Source of the DNA: Climacium dendroides
Lineage: Eukaryota > Streptophyta > Bryopsida > Hypnales > Climaciaceae
Direction of reading: 5' to 3'
DNA: 64,000 bases
Assembly: GCA_950106755.1 (NCBI GenBank)
Contig: OX467089.1
Location: forward strand, 27,571,345 to 27,635,344
The notes under the pieces were generated by a model. It saw nothing but the letters and a program-made list of their open reading frames with translations, was not told the origin of the DNA and ran no database searches. Of this stretch, positions 11,401-22,744 are shown piece by piece; the stretch's first letter is position 1; every line of letters starts with the position of its first letter. The translations under genes and the position numbers were made by a program.

Positions 11401-12849
11401 AGTTTATTTTTTGAGTGACACGGCCACTAGCAGTTGGAAAGTGACCGGGTTCGTAATTATAGGATCTGAGATCCACTTTTAGCGGAAGTAGTGGGAGTTT
11501 GAGTGAAAGTCAACAGGGCTAGAAAATAATAAGGGAATGAAACGTGTTGGGCCTTGATTGGCTGGAGCGTTACTTTTAGGTTAGGATTTTGAGGGAGTAG
11601 TTTAGTATTTAAATTCGGGACTTCTTTGGTCCCGGTGTGCATCTTTATCTTACCTTCTTATATTCATGAGTACCTAGGAGTTCGCTCTCGGCGTGATTGA
11701 AACAAATCATAGTTGTGTGTACTTGACACTTGTCCGTGTTTTGGAAGTCCAGGCTGGAAAGTGAGTGTAAGTGGATACAAGATGTACACGGATGCTGAGT
11801 TTATCCGGTCCAGTATTGAATTAGTGCGTGTGGATGGAGGCAAAAGGGATCTCTAGTGTGGACTAGGAATGGACTCGGAAGAAGTACGGATTGAGGACCA
11901 CTCTCCGGAAAGAGTAAGAATTAGCATGCCTCCACAGCGCTCGTTTCCCCTCTCTTCCCCGCTAGTTCAGACCGGATTTAGGACTAACTCAGTAGGCTGT
12001 CGTTGTAGCATTGGTTAGGAGGAATTAGACCAGCTTGCGTGATCTGTTGGACACGACTGCGTTTCCTTTTCAGTTGTGAGGACGGTTTGTTTTCTCATTT
12101 GTAGGATTTGAAAGTTTATTTTTGAAAGTTTGATCACATAGTGAAACTTCTGACACTTTAAAATCGGAGGGTAGGAGTTAAGCTTCCTTCCTAAATCCCA
12201 ATTAGCAGATCCCTCTTCGAGAGGTTAAAATCGACATGGTTACGAGTAGAGATCTGGACCAGATGTGAATACTAGAGGTTAAGGTTAGATCTGTGGAAAC
12301 GCGGATCCCGGTTACAGTCTGTAAAACGTAAATACGGGATACTACTTGAGGTATGTGAATAGAAGTGTTGGGAGAGTTACAGGGTAGTGTAAAGCTGTGG
12401 GGTAGTAAATTAACCAGTTAGAGAGTCTGTGTGATAAACAAGTAGGTGTTAAACTGGATTGAATCCGGTCAGTGTTGTTAGATCGGGAAGATCCGGTCTA
12501 ACGTGTATTAGTAATTGTTGGACCGGTGGAATCTAGTCATGTTTGTCCAAGGAAACAAGGAGACTAAGGGGAAGTTCCGGTCTATTGTTTTGCTTGGGGT
12601 TTTGTGTGTGTGTGTTCGTGACCATCACTCTACTATTTTCCGGTAATTGTGAACCTAGGAAATTCGATCTTCGTGGGAACGATACTCGAGTTACTTTAAG
12701 GCCTCTTTTAAGAAATATTGAGCCTTAGAGAAGGATTTTTGCTTTCCTGTGCTACGACATCTTGGTCGATCAGCCGCACTACTAACCTAGATATATATGC
12801 AGTATATGCGATTAGGTAGGAATCATTTTATTTATGTTAATTCGGTGTA
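8435..12849 (+). mobile_element. LTR-retrotransposon-like element (non-autonomous, gag-type ORF) inserted in the P450 pseudogene
   Basis: Interrupts the P450 coding sequence. CAGAAG at 8429-8434 recurs at 12850-12855 and is a candidate target duplication. Inside is one gag-like reading frame (9222-11324) and no visible reverse transcriptase, integrase or protease. The 3' part (about 12640-12760) has GTGGGAACGATACTCGAG, then CTGTGCTACGACA, resembling the LTR signature of Ty3/gypsy Tat-type elements. A minus-strand relative of this segment lies at 42589-42690. The element is strikingly rich in CCGGA/CCGGT tetramers. The two LTRs could not be aligned by eye, so exact termini are provisional. Confidence 0.6.
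9222..11324 (+). pseudogene. Gag-like retroelement protein, interrupted by four stops
   Basis: A single frame of about 700 codons with stops at 9897 (TAG), 10974 (TGA), 11025 (TAG) and 11064 (TAG). The first part (9222-9899) has a globular domain with DRFYVGEFQNPP, CLMKYLAAILSLEWPNRITL and PSPITPFLYHLYQTHGWL. This reminds me of the 'putative plant transposon protein' domain of plant gag-type elements. The middle (10050-10560) is a long coiled coil (KELSE..RKVDQLTKELEEKREELDQQ). A Glu/Pro/Ser-rich region follows, and the tail (11085-11324) has an acidic DDDEEEEEEE run then basic KKKKLAARGK and KKPAAKKLR, likely nuclear localisation signals. No zinc knuckle is visible. Role inferred: structural protein of a retroelement that lacks its own pol. 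Confidence 0.55.
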
Positions 12850-12966
12850 CAGAAGGCAGAACTCTTGTCTCGTTTCATCCTTCTAGGCAAGGATTCTGAG
12901 GAGAATTTCATGGACTAGACTCTGCGTGACATCATCCTCAATTTCCTTATAGCTTGTGAGCAAACA
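12850..12966 (+). pseudogene. Cytochrome P450 (CYP704-like), I-helix fragment downstream of the insertion
   Basis: The frame from 12850 reads QKAELLSRFILLGKDSEENF, then after an in-frame TAG (at 12913, where the family has Lys) TLRDIILNFLIACEQT. This continues the CYP704-like sequence left at 8434: family members have LLSRFxxLGEDPE followed by LRDIxLNFxIAGRDTT. The I-helix AGRDTT is degraded to ACEQT. No heme-binding loop (FxxGxRxC) was found downstream. The two halves and the element between them form one disrupted gene. Confidence 0.75.
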
Positions 12967-13192
12967 TGCAATCCCTCGTACTAGAATCGTCACCAAAAAT
13001 CGTCATTCAGCAAGCTGGGTTATATGACTTACTAGGGTTTCATTTGCACTAAGTGGAGTTTTTTTCAAATCGTGGACCACGAGGTCCCTTCGGAGCTTCT
13101 GCCGTCCACAGCTATAGTAGCAGAATGCAAAACTGAACTGCTACATCTCTCCAAATGTGTGACAGTGGAAACAAGTTCGTACGCTCTCTCGA

Positions 13193-13291
13193 TGAACAGT
13201 GAACGCCCGCGGGTGCGGACGTTCACTGTTCATTGCAATTATTTTTTCCTTTGAACAGTGAACGTCCGCACTCGCGGACGTTCACTATTCA
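13193..13291. repeat. Two tandem ~40-bp GC-rich hairpins
   Basis: Hairpin 1 (13193-13232) has stems TGAACAGTGAACG and CGTTCACTGTTCA. Hairpin 2 (13252-13291) has an 18-bp stem (TGAACAGTGAACGTCCGC against GCGGACGTTCACTATTCA, one mismatch) with a 4-nt loop. The two are near copies separated by a T-rich 19-bp spacer. They could be a small inverted-repeat element duplicated, or its two ends. Function unknown. Confidence 0.8.
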
Positions 13292-13299
13292 CAATTTTT

Positions 13300-16200
13300 T
13301 TTAACCACAAAAAATCTCCACTATTATAGTTCGTTCTCAGATTGAATGGTCAACTTTGCATGACCAGACGAACGTGGGGCCATAACGTGGAACCTTTCCA
13401 GCGGTGATCTACAATACGACCTCTCAATATTTTGCGGTGATCTTCTGTCATATGAAGACTTCTCATTTTGCGGTGACCTTATCTCATCTGTCTAGTCATT
13501 TGAATTTCGAGATCCTTGTCACTCTCCCTTTCACTCATCCACTTAGCTCCCAACATGTGATTTCATTGTCATAGCTTCTTCGTCAGTTGGAAATTTTGTT
13601 CGATTACACAGGTGCTACCTTGAAGGCACCGAACAGGGCCTTACTGCAGATACACTCCGAAATTTTCAAAGCTGGCTCGACGTTTTTATTCAAGTATATT
13701 AGCCTAACTGGAAACAGTTTGAACTCGTGCTTGTAAGCTTAAACTTCAGAGAGCGTTCTTTACATGAAAGCCAGGTCATTAGCATAACTACCTTCCTACA
13801 ACGCACGGTAAGATTGGACTAGACTACCACTCAAGCAGGGTGGGAAATGGATTCAATGGAGGTGGACTACAGTAATAAACACGAAGGGAGAGGTGCTCAC
13901 TAGTTTCTTCAAAGTTATTAGATCCGATCAACTCATACTGGAAGAGTTTTAGCAAGATTGACCGCGTTTTCTCAATCAATTGTGAGCGACAGTGGCTTCT
14001 TTTCTCTGCTCCTCGCATTTGGAGTGCATTTCCGTACACTGTGTTGATAGTACTTACTGATTTTGCTTGCGGTTTTAAAAAGATCAACATTTGTAGTTGT
14101 AGACGAGTTTTCAAATGAATGTTGAAGCTTTCTACAAAAGCGGCATCACTACAAAGAATATACTTTATTCATAGCGATTCCAATTATTGTGCTAAGCAAA
14201 ATCTGAAAAGCTAGATTACGGTTGGGTCTTGAACTCAAGAATCTAGATCCCAAGAAATTTGCATGACATAACTTAAGTCTCATCCTAAATTTTAGAGCTG
14301 AATGCTTCAAATGGCCACATCAAAATAATTGTAATTACTTCTAAGTACCAAAGTTTTCATGCACAAGACTTCTACCTTGGGGTACGTACTTCATTTGCAG
14401 GAAGGTGACATTTTGGAGGGTTGCCACAGAATCATCATACGGGAGCAAAGGAGAATTTACTTCGAGAACAATAGAAGAGATTCCAAGGACTTACTTCATC
14501 ACCGACTTCGTCAAGCAACAGTGGTCTCCGGCTGCGTGGACTTGAATACAATCAGATGCTGCTGTGGTCTTGACCTTGGTCGGCATCGACTAGGGATCGG
14601 CGTGCATTGCTTTCTTAAGTTCGTTTGCACATTATTGGGAACCGCACTTCTAAGGTACCTGGAAGGCTCTAGTCGGAAGGCAAAGACCTAAGTGACTTCA
14701 AGGAAGCGCTTCAGTATCACAACTGGAGTTCTTTCATCATAAATGAAATTTCACGTGTTTTGGGAGGAGTATGTTGAAAAGGTTGAAACCTAAAGGAATT
14801 CATAGAAGCCCAGTACAAGGAGTGGATGAGTAGGACGTCAGCTGTGACTTCTGAAATAACAAAGATTTGAAGTTTCGGCATGATTTTGTCCGCAAGGCTG
14901 AAACTATAAGTATTCAATAGACAACGATCTAGGAGTACATAGGTACGACGTTAGCTGTGACTTGTAAGAGAAGACAATTTTGGGGTTTGGGAAGGACTAA
15001 GGTAATAGAACCAGAAATTGCTTTCCTAAGAGCTGAAACAGAATTTTGGAAATGAAAAGTGTTTTGAATAAATTTTTGATAAATTTCCCTTGAGAGATAA
15101 GTGGAATTGACATGTAACACAAGTTGTTTTATAATTTTGGGAGCTTTGTTGAAATATTTATAAAATTTTGAAGTTCAATTGATATAGGGCTCTAAAATTG
15201 CCCACCTCCTAAAATTACATAATTTTTACATTGTGAAAGGCTATGAGAAAGGAACAAGATTGCATTGTGCAGATTTTGAGGGTGTGGGCGGTATTAGAGG
15301 TTGTGTGATTTGAGAGCCTGTTATTTTATGGTCAAAAGTTTGAAACTTAAAGCATTTCACTTAAGGACACTACGAGGAGTGCATTAGGGCATGAGTTTTG
15401 ACTTATATTGAGTATGTAAATTTTGACTTTGGTACAATACATGCATTGTGGCTTCCGTGTTGCTAGACTTTGACTTCAGCACACTATGTATGTTGTAGCG
15501 TTGGTGGACTATGTAGGCTATACCTTTAGTGGACTACAGCGTTCACTTGGTTGCACTATGTTTTTGTTCTGAACTTGAATTACAATATTATGCACTAGGA
15601 ATGTATGTGTAGGACCTAGGAATTTGCAACCTTCTAGCTAGTTATAGTATCTTCGTAAGAAAGGCAATCTTATTTCAAAAACATTTGTAGATACATATGG
15701 CAATTTCAAAAATGAAATCAATAGATAATGACGCGTCAAACCTAATTGATTGATGCACACATAGGCCCTTGAACATGAACCTTTAGAGTTTGATTAATTC
15801 AACAAAATTGCTTTATTTGTTTTGGTCATATCTTAAGTCACTGGATTTGAGCATGTATTGTGAATGGGTTTGCATCATTGTACCACAAGCTAGTGATCTT
15901 TCAATTTTAGTAGATGATTTATTAGTACATACAATAGTATTTCAATATTCCATACAAAAGTTATAAAGAGTCATAGCATTATTTGTTAAATGTTTCAAAA
16001 TTAGTATTACAATTGAGGAATAAATTGTTCAATACAATTTATAGTATAGTACCCTAAACCCTCAATAGTCTAACCAATTCTATCCCTAAAAAAAAATGGG
16101 TAATATTTGAAATGGTTATGTTTTTCCATCTAAAAATATGATTGAGTGATTGGAAGAGAGACTCATTGCTTGTTTTTTCCTTTTCCGTGTTATGGAAAAC

Positions 16201-18088
16201 CTTGGAAGGGAAATGGAACTAGAAATGTTGATTGTGCATTTTGTTGTTGCAAGTGCATGAAGAAAAAGTAAGTCACATATTGCAACATTTGAGTGCTGAA
16301 GCTTGATTATCATTTATACTGAACATAGCCTCATCACGTATTTTGCAGAACTGCTTTTTCATTGGTAAGTTTAGAATGAAAAGTATGCAAATGTCCTTCT
16401 TCATTTATATTTTTTGTATTGTTGTGAAAATGAGTAGAGATCCAAAGAAAGGAAATTGTCTTGAAAGGTTTCCAAATTCATAATGATGGTGTACTAATTT
16501 GTATGCCCTATTTTGTATTGTTTAAAGTTTTTGTTTCACATTTTGAAAATATTAAGTAGGTCTCATAAAAAGGTGTTCATTTCAGATGAATGTACATTCT
16601 TTTTTTTTAATGAAAATGTGTAAAATATCACTAGAGTGAGCACATAAATTCTATGGCTCAAAAGAATACAAAATACATAAGCTGAATACTATATCTTAAT
16701 AGGAAGGAAGTTCATTAACTTTTTGATATTTGCATTGGAGTAAGCTAAGTTTGCTAGAATATGAAGGTAAATAATAGAGGTTTTTTTCTAACAAATTCAA
16801 GAAAGGAAAAGTCTTAAGAGAAATTATTAGATTGTGGATGAAAACTTCATTATTAATATGTGGTGTGTGCAAAATTAATAGAACCACGAAATGTTTTTCA
16901 GAAAGTATAGTTTTTAAAAAATAGTTTGTGTAACATAAAATTGTGATGTACATTTGCATATGTTGTTTGTCATTTGCTTTCAAATGTACAGAGAAATGTT
17001 AATGGACAGCTACGATGACATTTGATTTTCTATGATTCCAAATCTTTTCACACGTCAAAAATGGTATATGTCTTTTTTATATCTTCAATGCATGACAAAG
17101 AGAAGAAATGAATTGGTAGTAGTTATGAGCGTGACTATAATCATCATTTTAGAGAAGTGGAAGATGAAAAAATAGGTAATATTTTCGTATATGCGCTACA
17201 TTAAAATTTAGTGAAAGGGCCATTCATTTTGGGATGGACTTCTCTATAGTACAAATGAACACATTGTACTATTAGTTTCTTTATGAGTGAAGATTGAGAA
17301 TTCATTGAAGGACTTGATTGTACAACAATGGCAATGACTAATATTAATTAATGAAAATGTTGTATACGTTGAACATGTGTGAAGGGATTGTTGAATGTAT
17401 TTTGTTGCATGAAGTCCTTCTGTGTTTTTAAAATTGCATTTTCTGTATTTTATATTTCTGTTTTTGGTGGTATGCAACTAATTTGGGTAATGAAGTTTGT
17501 GTTCTCTATGTGTTGTGCTTGCCCAATACATATGTTGCAAGAAATGTTTAAGTTTCCAATTCAAAATATTCATATGGAAAAGTAATTTATAGCTTTTATG
17601 GTTTGTTTTTTTAAAAACTTGAACACTTTATTTAAACACCAATAAAGAAATGTACATTCATTGCAAAATAACCATACATTATGCAAGTTATATTGTTAAA
17701 TTCATATATTTGGTTAGGATGTGGGAGGCATAGTACTTGAAAAATGAGTAGCTACATAATTTAGTAGTAGTTGTATACAGGAAGTGTATCAATGTAAGCA
17801 ATGTAGGGCCGTTTTCTCTTATGCATTTGAACTTCTTTTTTTTATTGAATGTTTACTTAATCTTCTGGATTTTGAATTTTTATTATTTATTTTATTAGGT
17901 ACATTGAGAAGCAACATATGAAGGGAACAAGGATTGGTTTTTTCTTATATTGTTTTGAAAGAAATGACATTTGAATATTATAAGTAAAACAATAATTTAT
18001 AATTTGGGATAGTAGATTGGGAACAAACATTGAAGTAGAGTTGTTATCAATTAAAAAATAGTGCTTGTCTTTTGATTTGTAGGACATT
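13300..18088. other. 4.8 kb without recognisable genes
   Basis: AT-rich, with many short frames on both strands and none with recognisable motifs. The stretch may include the 5' flank of the decayed locus that starts at 18089. A CACTACAAAGAA string at 14147 looks like a CACTA terminus, but no partner end was found. Confidence 0.4.
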
Positions 18089-19758
18089 ATGGCACCTAAA
18101 GTGCATTTTAAATGGTTGGAACATGGATGGTGGATAGAGGCAGACAGTATGGAGAAGCCCAATTTGTGGATCACAAATTTTCCAATTGAAGAAGGAAAAT
18201 ATTGGGCTCCTTTGGGTACTTTATATGGAGGCATAGAGTCAATTGCCGGAACTGCTGATGGAGGACTCACTATCTCAATGACCAACACTGAAACAGTCTA
18301 CGAGAAGTACAAACTAAGGAAGAAGCTCATGATGGCACCTATTCCACCGGAACTCTTGTTAGTGCTTTCACCTATACATGGTTTAAAAACACTGGTGACT
18401 TATTGGAAAACCATGCCTCATGCATTGAAGGATCGAAGAGAAGCTTGCATTAAAAAATTCAAAGATTCAACCCTTGAGCAATTGTTTTGAGCACGATCTA
18501 TATATAGAGAGATTCGAAGGTATAAAGAACTTCGAAATACTGACCCCATTGCTGCTGAAGAACAGCCTTCCCCTATAGAACCTAAGGATACCAACGATTT
18601 GTATCGACTTTATGCAGCTCCTGTACAAGAGAATTGGATTCCTGTGCTTGAACGAAACCGGAAGCACGTTGTTGTTGAAGAAGGACATGTGGAGCCTTCA
18701 GAAAGAGGGGTGTTTTTGAAAGGCCAAGAGTACAATGCCAGCGTATTGTATCTGCGACAACAGATATTGAAATGGAGCCTTTAAGGGTAAATGATACTAA
18801 AAGATATGAGGAAGCACTAGTAGAAGGGAGTGCACCAATTTTTCCAGCATCTAGGCAAATGGAGATTGGAAAGGAATCAATGCAACTAGACCAATTGGCA
18901 ACCGAAATGAATATACAAAATGAAGTACAAATAACCATTGGACATGAAATTGAAATGGAGGTTCAAAATCAAAAAAGTGTCACAAAAGGAGAATCAGGAT
19001 CTAGAGGTCAAAGATGTGGATCAGGAAATCGCATATATAGATCAGAGATTAGAATGTCTAATATTCACGCTGGAAGATCAATTACTAGTAGAGGTCGTGT
19101 TGCTGGTAAAGGACGTACTCATCGTGGAGAACGTGGTGGTCGTGGAGGACGTGGTGGTAGTGGAGGAAGTGTTGGAAGTAGAGGTGAACATCGATTTGTT
19201 ACAAATGACATCATAGAAGAAGAACAAACACTTCGTAAAGTAGAAACACAAATTGAAGAAGAGCGAAGCATTCATACTTGTACTGCAATTCGAAGACATC
19301 ATCAAAGAGTAGAGATGGAAGGACTTCCTATACAAGGGAATGATGTTGGACAGGAAATGGATGATGATGATTCAGAGGATGAAGATTCTGAGCTTGCACC
19401 TACAAATGTAGTACTACAAAGTTCTACCCAAAAACTAGTGGTTTTTCCTACAGAGATTGAGTACAAGGCTGGGTACATATGGGGACATGATATGGTTTTC
19501 AATGCAAATATTGATAGTATTTGCAATGTAGCAAATGTGGAGACGAACCATAGGACGTTGATGGATTGGCGAGTGAATGAGGTGTATAACCGTCTAAAGG
19601 GATTCGAAGCTGATGGGGTTAGTGCAATAATACTACGCCCCATTGCATATCACTATGAGAAAACCAATGACAAAGGAAAGATGGAGAAGGTACAAATACC
19701 TTTTAGTCATGAAGGTGCTGCACGTGAATTTGACGTTGCATTTTTGACACATTGTTAA
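18089..19758 (+). pseudogene. N-terminal part of decayed ParB/methyltransferase-like locus (unrecognised domain, RGG region)
   Basis: Starts MAPKVHFKWLEHGWW. The frame stays open to 18782 except for a TGA at 18488, then shifts by one base at about 18772 and runs to a TAA at 19756. The first ~130 residues are a compact Trp-rich domain I do not recognise. A low-complexity region at about 19080-19190 encodes repeated RGG/GRGG units (RGERGGRGGRGGSGG), typical of nucleic-acid-binding tails. An acidic DDDDSEDEDSE stretch follows at about 19360-19395. The segment before the TAA (IWGHDMVFNANIDSI..GVSAIILRP) may be the start of the ParB-like domain continued downstream. Expression and function cannot be judged; the breaks argue for a pseudogene unless introns restore frame. 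Confidence 0.5.
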
Positions 19759-19789
19759 GTTGATCCAGCTACATCCAGAATTACGGTGA

Positions 19790-20563
19790 GGACCGAATAG
19801 TTACAGAAAAATATTGTGGGAACCAGTGGATGGACAACACATTGTTGCTGCTTGTAAACAAGCTCAACAAGAACATGAAGATGGTAGCATGTTAGAGGAA
19901 GAATACCTTATGCATTTTGCAAGACGGAAAGCAAAGTTTGTGGTTTACAACAATCTCCAATTTTATATAGAAGCATCGGTTCGAATCAATGCAAGGGAAT
20001 TCAACCGCAAATTCTTTACCACTTATTATGAAAATTTGATCAAGCTACGTGAGATTTGGAAAGCTTGTGGAAGTCCTAGTTTTGTTGTTCGAGTTGATAA
20101 TGTTTACAAAGCTAAAGCCTTAACAATGGTAGCTAATGCATTGCATTGGACTCAAGGTTTACTGCAGAACATGTCGTTGAGGGAGCTTTCAAAGAGAATG
20201 TTGGAATACACTCGACATGCATGGAACGAGGATGAAGAAGAATACGAGGCAATTTTGCAGGTTTGTAAAGATTATGAAGATGGAAAGTTATTTTTTAACA
20301 GAAGATCAGAGGATCAATGGAAAAAAATGGCAAAGGAACAGAATTTGGACATCACTTTGGATAAGAATCCGAGGAAGAAAAAGATGGAGAAGTCGTGGTT
20401 TAGACCTTTGAGCAAAGTCTCCAAAGAAGTTTATGTGCATGTTGTGAAACAAATGGCAGCTAAAGACGTGGTTGACGGAAAGCGACCTTCACAACAGTAC
20501 TATTTTGACAATGCTAAGTCTAAAAATCCCCCCAAAGGAACTGTTGCGTATGCTGTGGATTGA
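19790..20563 (+). pseudogene. ParB/sulfiredoxin-like segment of the decayed locus
   Basis: The frame resumes after a shift and reads YRKILWEPVDGQHIVAACKQ. The core VDGQHIVAACK resembles the signature of ParB/Srx-fold proteins, where a strand is followed by DGxHRxxAA. A second block, KFVVYNNLQFYIEASVRIN, is like the following strand and helix. The Arg after His in the ParB motif is Ile here, so ParB-type nucleotide chemistry is doubtful. The segment ends in a TGA at 20561 with the frame continuing unbroken beyond it. In prokaryotes and phages this fold is commonly fused upstream of DNA methyltransferases, which matches what follows. Assignment by remembered motifs only. Confidence 0.45.
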
Positions 20564-22744
20564 TTGCAATGGAAAAATGCAGTGAGGAACCAAATTCGGT
20601 TTTTAATGGTAGAAGCAAGGGATGAGAACCCATTGTCTATGGATGAGTTCATGGCCATAGATGCAAGTAGGTTTGGAGATGAGGGGGGAAAACAATTCAC
20701 TTTGATGGGGAAGACATTAGATGTTGAATCAAAAACATTGTGGTGCTCACCATCTGTGAAGACAGTTCAATTGTTGAGAAGTTTTGATCATTTAATTCCA
20801 CCGTTTGTTAAACAACACTTTACAGACATTAAAGCAGGACGAAGAGGTTTTGCTGGCTATGGTCGAGATGTAGAGGATGTGTCGAACGCTCGATGGGATT
20901 GGCAAGTTGCTGTTGGCATCATTGAAGATCAAATGACAAAGAAAACAGTCCACGTGAGGTGTAGAGGAGGGTTCTTTGAAGACGCTTACATTGAACTTAG
21001 AAAACCTTATCTATGGATTTTCGATTGTAGACGAGGAGGTTCAAGAAGAGAAGATGTTGAATGGTCAAATGAGGACTACAGCAAAGTTGTCTTTCAACTT
21101 CAAAATTGGATGTCTTCCATTGTACAATGGACAACAATTTTTTTATTTCCTCCAGGCATAGAGTTCGATGAAGCAATGCAATCAACGATGGCTTTACCAA
21201 ACAATTGTTACTGCTTGAAGGGTAAATGGATTTTCAAATCAAAAACTGTTTCATCATATGTACATGATCTACGTCATGGAGGACAACGTCAACATAGTGT
21301 GCAAGCAGTGGGGGACATTGTCATTGTTTTGCAATATCCAAGAGAAAGCGGACCTATGGAAAATCTACCTCGTAGTTCAAACTCTCTAGATGTGATTTTT
21401 CGAGACTTTTGGAGTGCAGATGTGATGCCGTGAGTAGTAGACAAATTAGAGAGGACACCAGTGGAATTGAAGAGGATGGTCCAAATGTATCTACCACGGA
21501 AATGGGGATTGGTAACAATGGGCATTACGTAGGCCGTGCTTGGAATTCTAGAGACTAATTTTATGGGCAATGAAATTATCATTATGGAAGGTGAAACAAC
21601 CCGTACACAATTTGTATACAATACATTGCAGGTGATGTATGGAGAGAAAATGGTGATGTTAAATAGTGAGTGCAGGGCATCTGATAGAAGATATTCACAA
21701 ATACTGAGTTCGAGAGGCGAATCACCTAGTTCTGATCTTCCTCTAACAAATGCAAGAGTTCCACACGGTAGGCAAGAAAGGATAGTGCAATCATCAAGCG
21801 CCTCATCGGATGAAAGAGGAAAGTTTGAAAGGAAGCAACAGAAAAAACAAAAGGGCAAAGAAATTGCAATTGACTCTGAAGCTTCTTCATCAAGCGGAGG
21901 TGATACATATTCGGAACAAATGCATTTGGATGATTTACCTAGTGGTGGCCAAAGTCTTGGTTCAGTTGACACTGATGTTGAAAGTGATGCTTGTGGACAC
22001 CAAGCAGACTTATTGATTGTGGAAGAAGACCCTGATTATGCTCCTGCAGAATTTAACAAAGATATAGACAATACAAAAATAAAGGATACTGGAGTTGAAG
22101 GTGGCGAAACCCAGAAGTTACCAACAAGAACAGAAATTGGAGTTCAAGGTACGGAAACAAAAGATACAACAACGAGAACAAATATTCAAGTTGAAGGTGG
22201 AGAAGTAGATAATACATCAACACCAGCAGATGTTGTTGTTCAGGTTGGACAAATAGAAGGTATATCAATAGATGTGGATGTTGGAGTTCAAGGTACAAGG
22301 ATGGAATGCATTGCAATAACCACAAACGCTGGAATGGAGAGAGAAGAAGTGGAAGATACATTTACAACATCAGAACCGATTTCAACATTGTTGGCATTTA
22401 GCACTCAGAATTTGGAGAGCTTCACTTTGGGTGAAGATGGATATTATTTTAATAAGGACAACATAAAATATATTTGCATGGGAAATGAAGGGTCTTACTA
22501 TTACGAATGCGTTGTTTCTGTCTTTGAAGGAACAATTGGATCACCAACTTTGACGGAGGAGGTATCAACGCCCGTTGCAAGTGCTATGGTGGATAGGGCA
22601 TTGGAATATGCCTCTCCACCTCCATTAACTCCAATTGTTGAGCGAAATGTTTACAAAGAATTAGAGGCAATCGAAGGAGGAGAATTAGAATTGATACAAT
22701 CACCAGAACATATGTTGGAGACACCAAATGCAGAAGTGCAGTAA
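20564..22744 (+). pseudogene. Beta-class DNA (N4-C/N6-A) methyltransferase-like segment, catalytic motifs eroded
   Basis: Same frame as the ParB-like part, broken by TGA at 21431 and TAG at 21530. Order resembles beta-class amino-methyltransferases. First KPYLWIFDCRRGG (DCRRGG at 21023-21040) sits where motif IV (DPPW/SPPY-like) is expected. Next come WSNEDYSKVVFQLQNWMSS plus strand TTIFLF, KGKWIFKSK, and GDIVIVLQYPR. Then RTPVELKRMVQMYLP (from about 21455) resembles the 'KPVELMERLI' helix before the SAM-binding motif, followed by a degraded motif I and GNEIIIMEGE. The PP of motif IV and the FxGxG of motif I are missing, so it cannot be an active enzyme as read. The C-terminal third (21660-22744) is Ser/Thr-rich with degenerate EGGETQ/VQGTE repeats. 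Confidence 0.5.

Noticed and set aside
8435..12849. Complete LTR retrotransposon with defined LTR pair
   Set aside because: I could not align two LTRs by eye, so only a retroelement-like insertion is claimed.
14147..14160. CACTACAAAGAA as another CACTA terminus
   Set aside because: No matching inverted end or target duplication could be found nearby.
19078..19335. Minus-strand Ser/Thr-rich frame opposite the RGG region
   Set aside because: It is a shadow of the GGT/GGA-rich RGG-coding sequence on the plus strand.
22053..22361. Minus-strand Leu-rich frame
   Set aside because: It is a shadow of the degenerate repeat tail of the methyltransferase-like frame.
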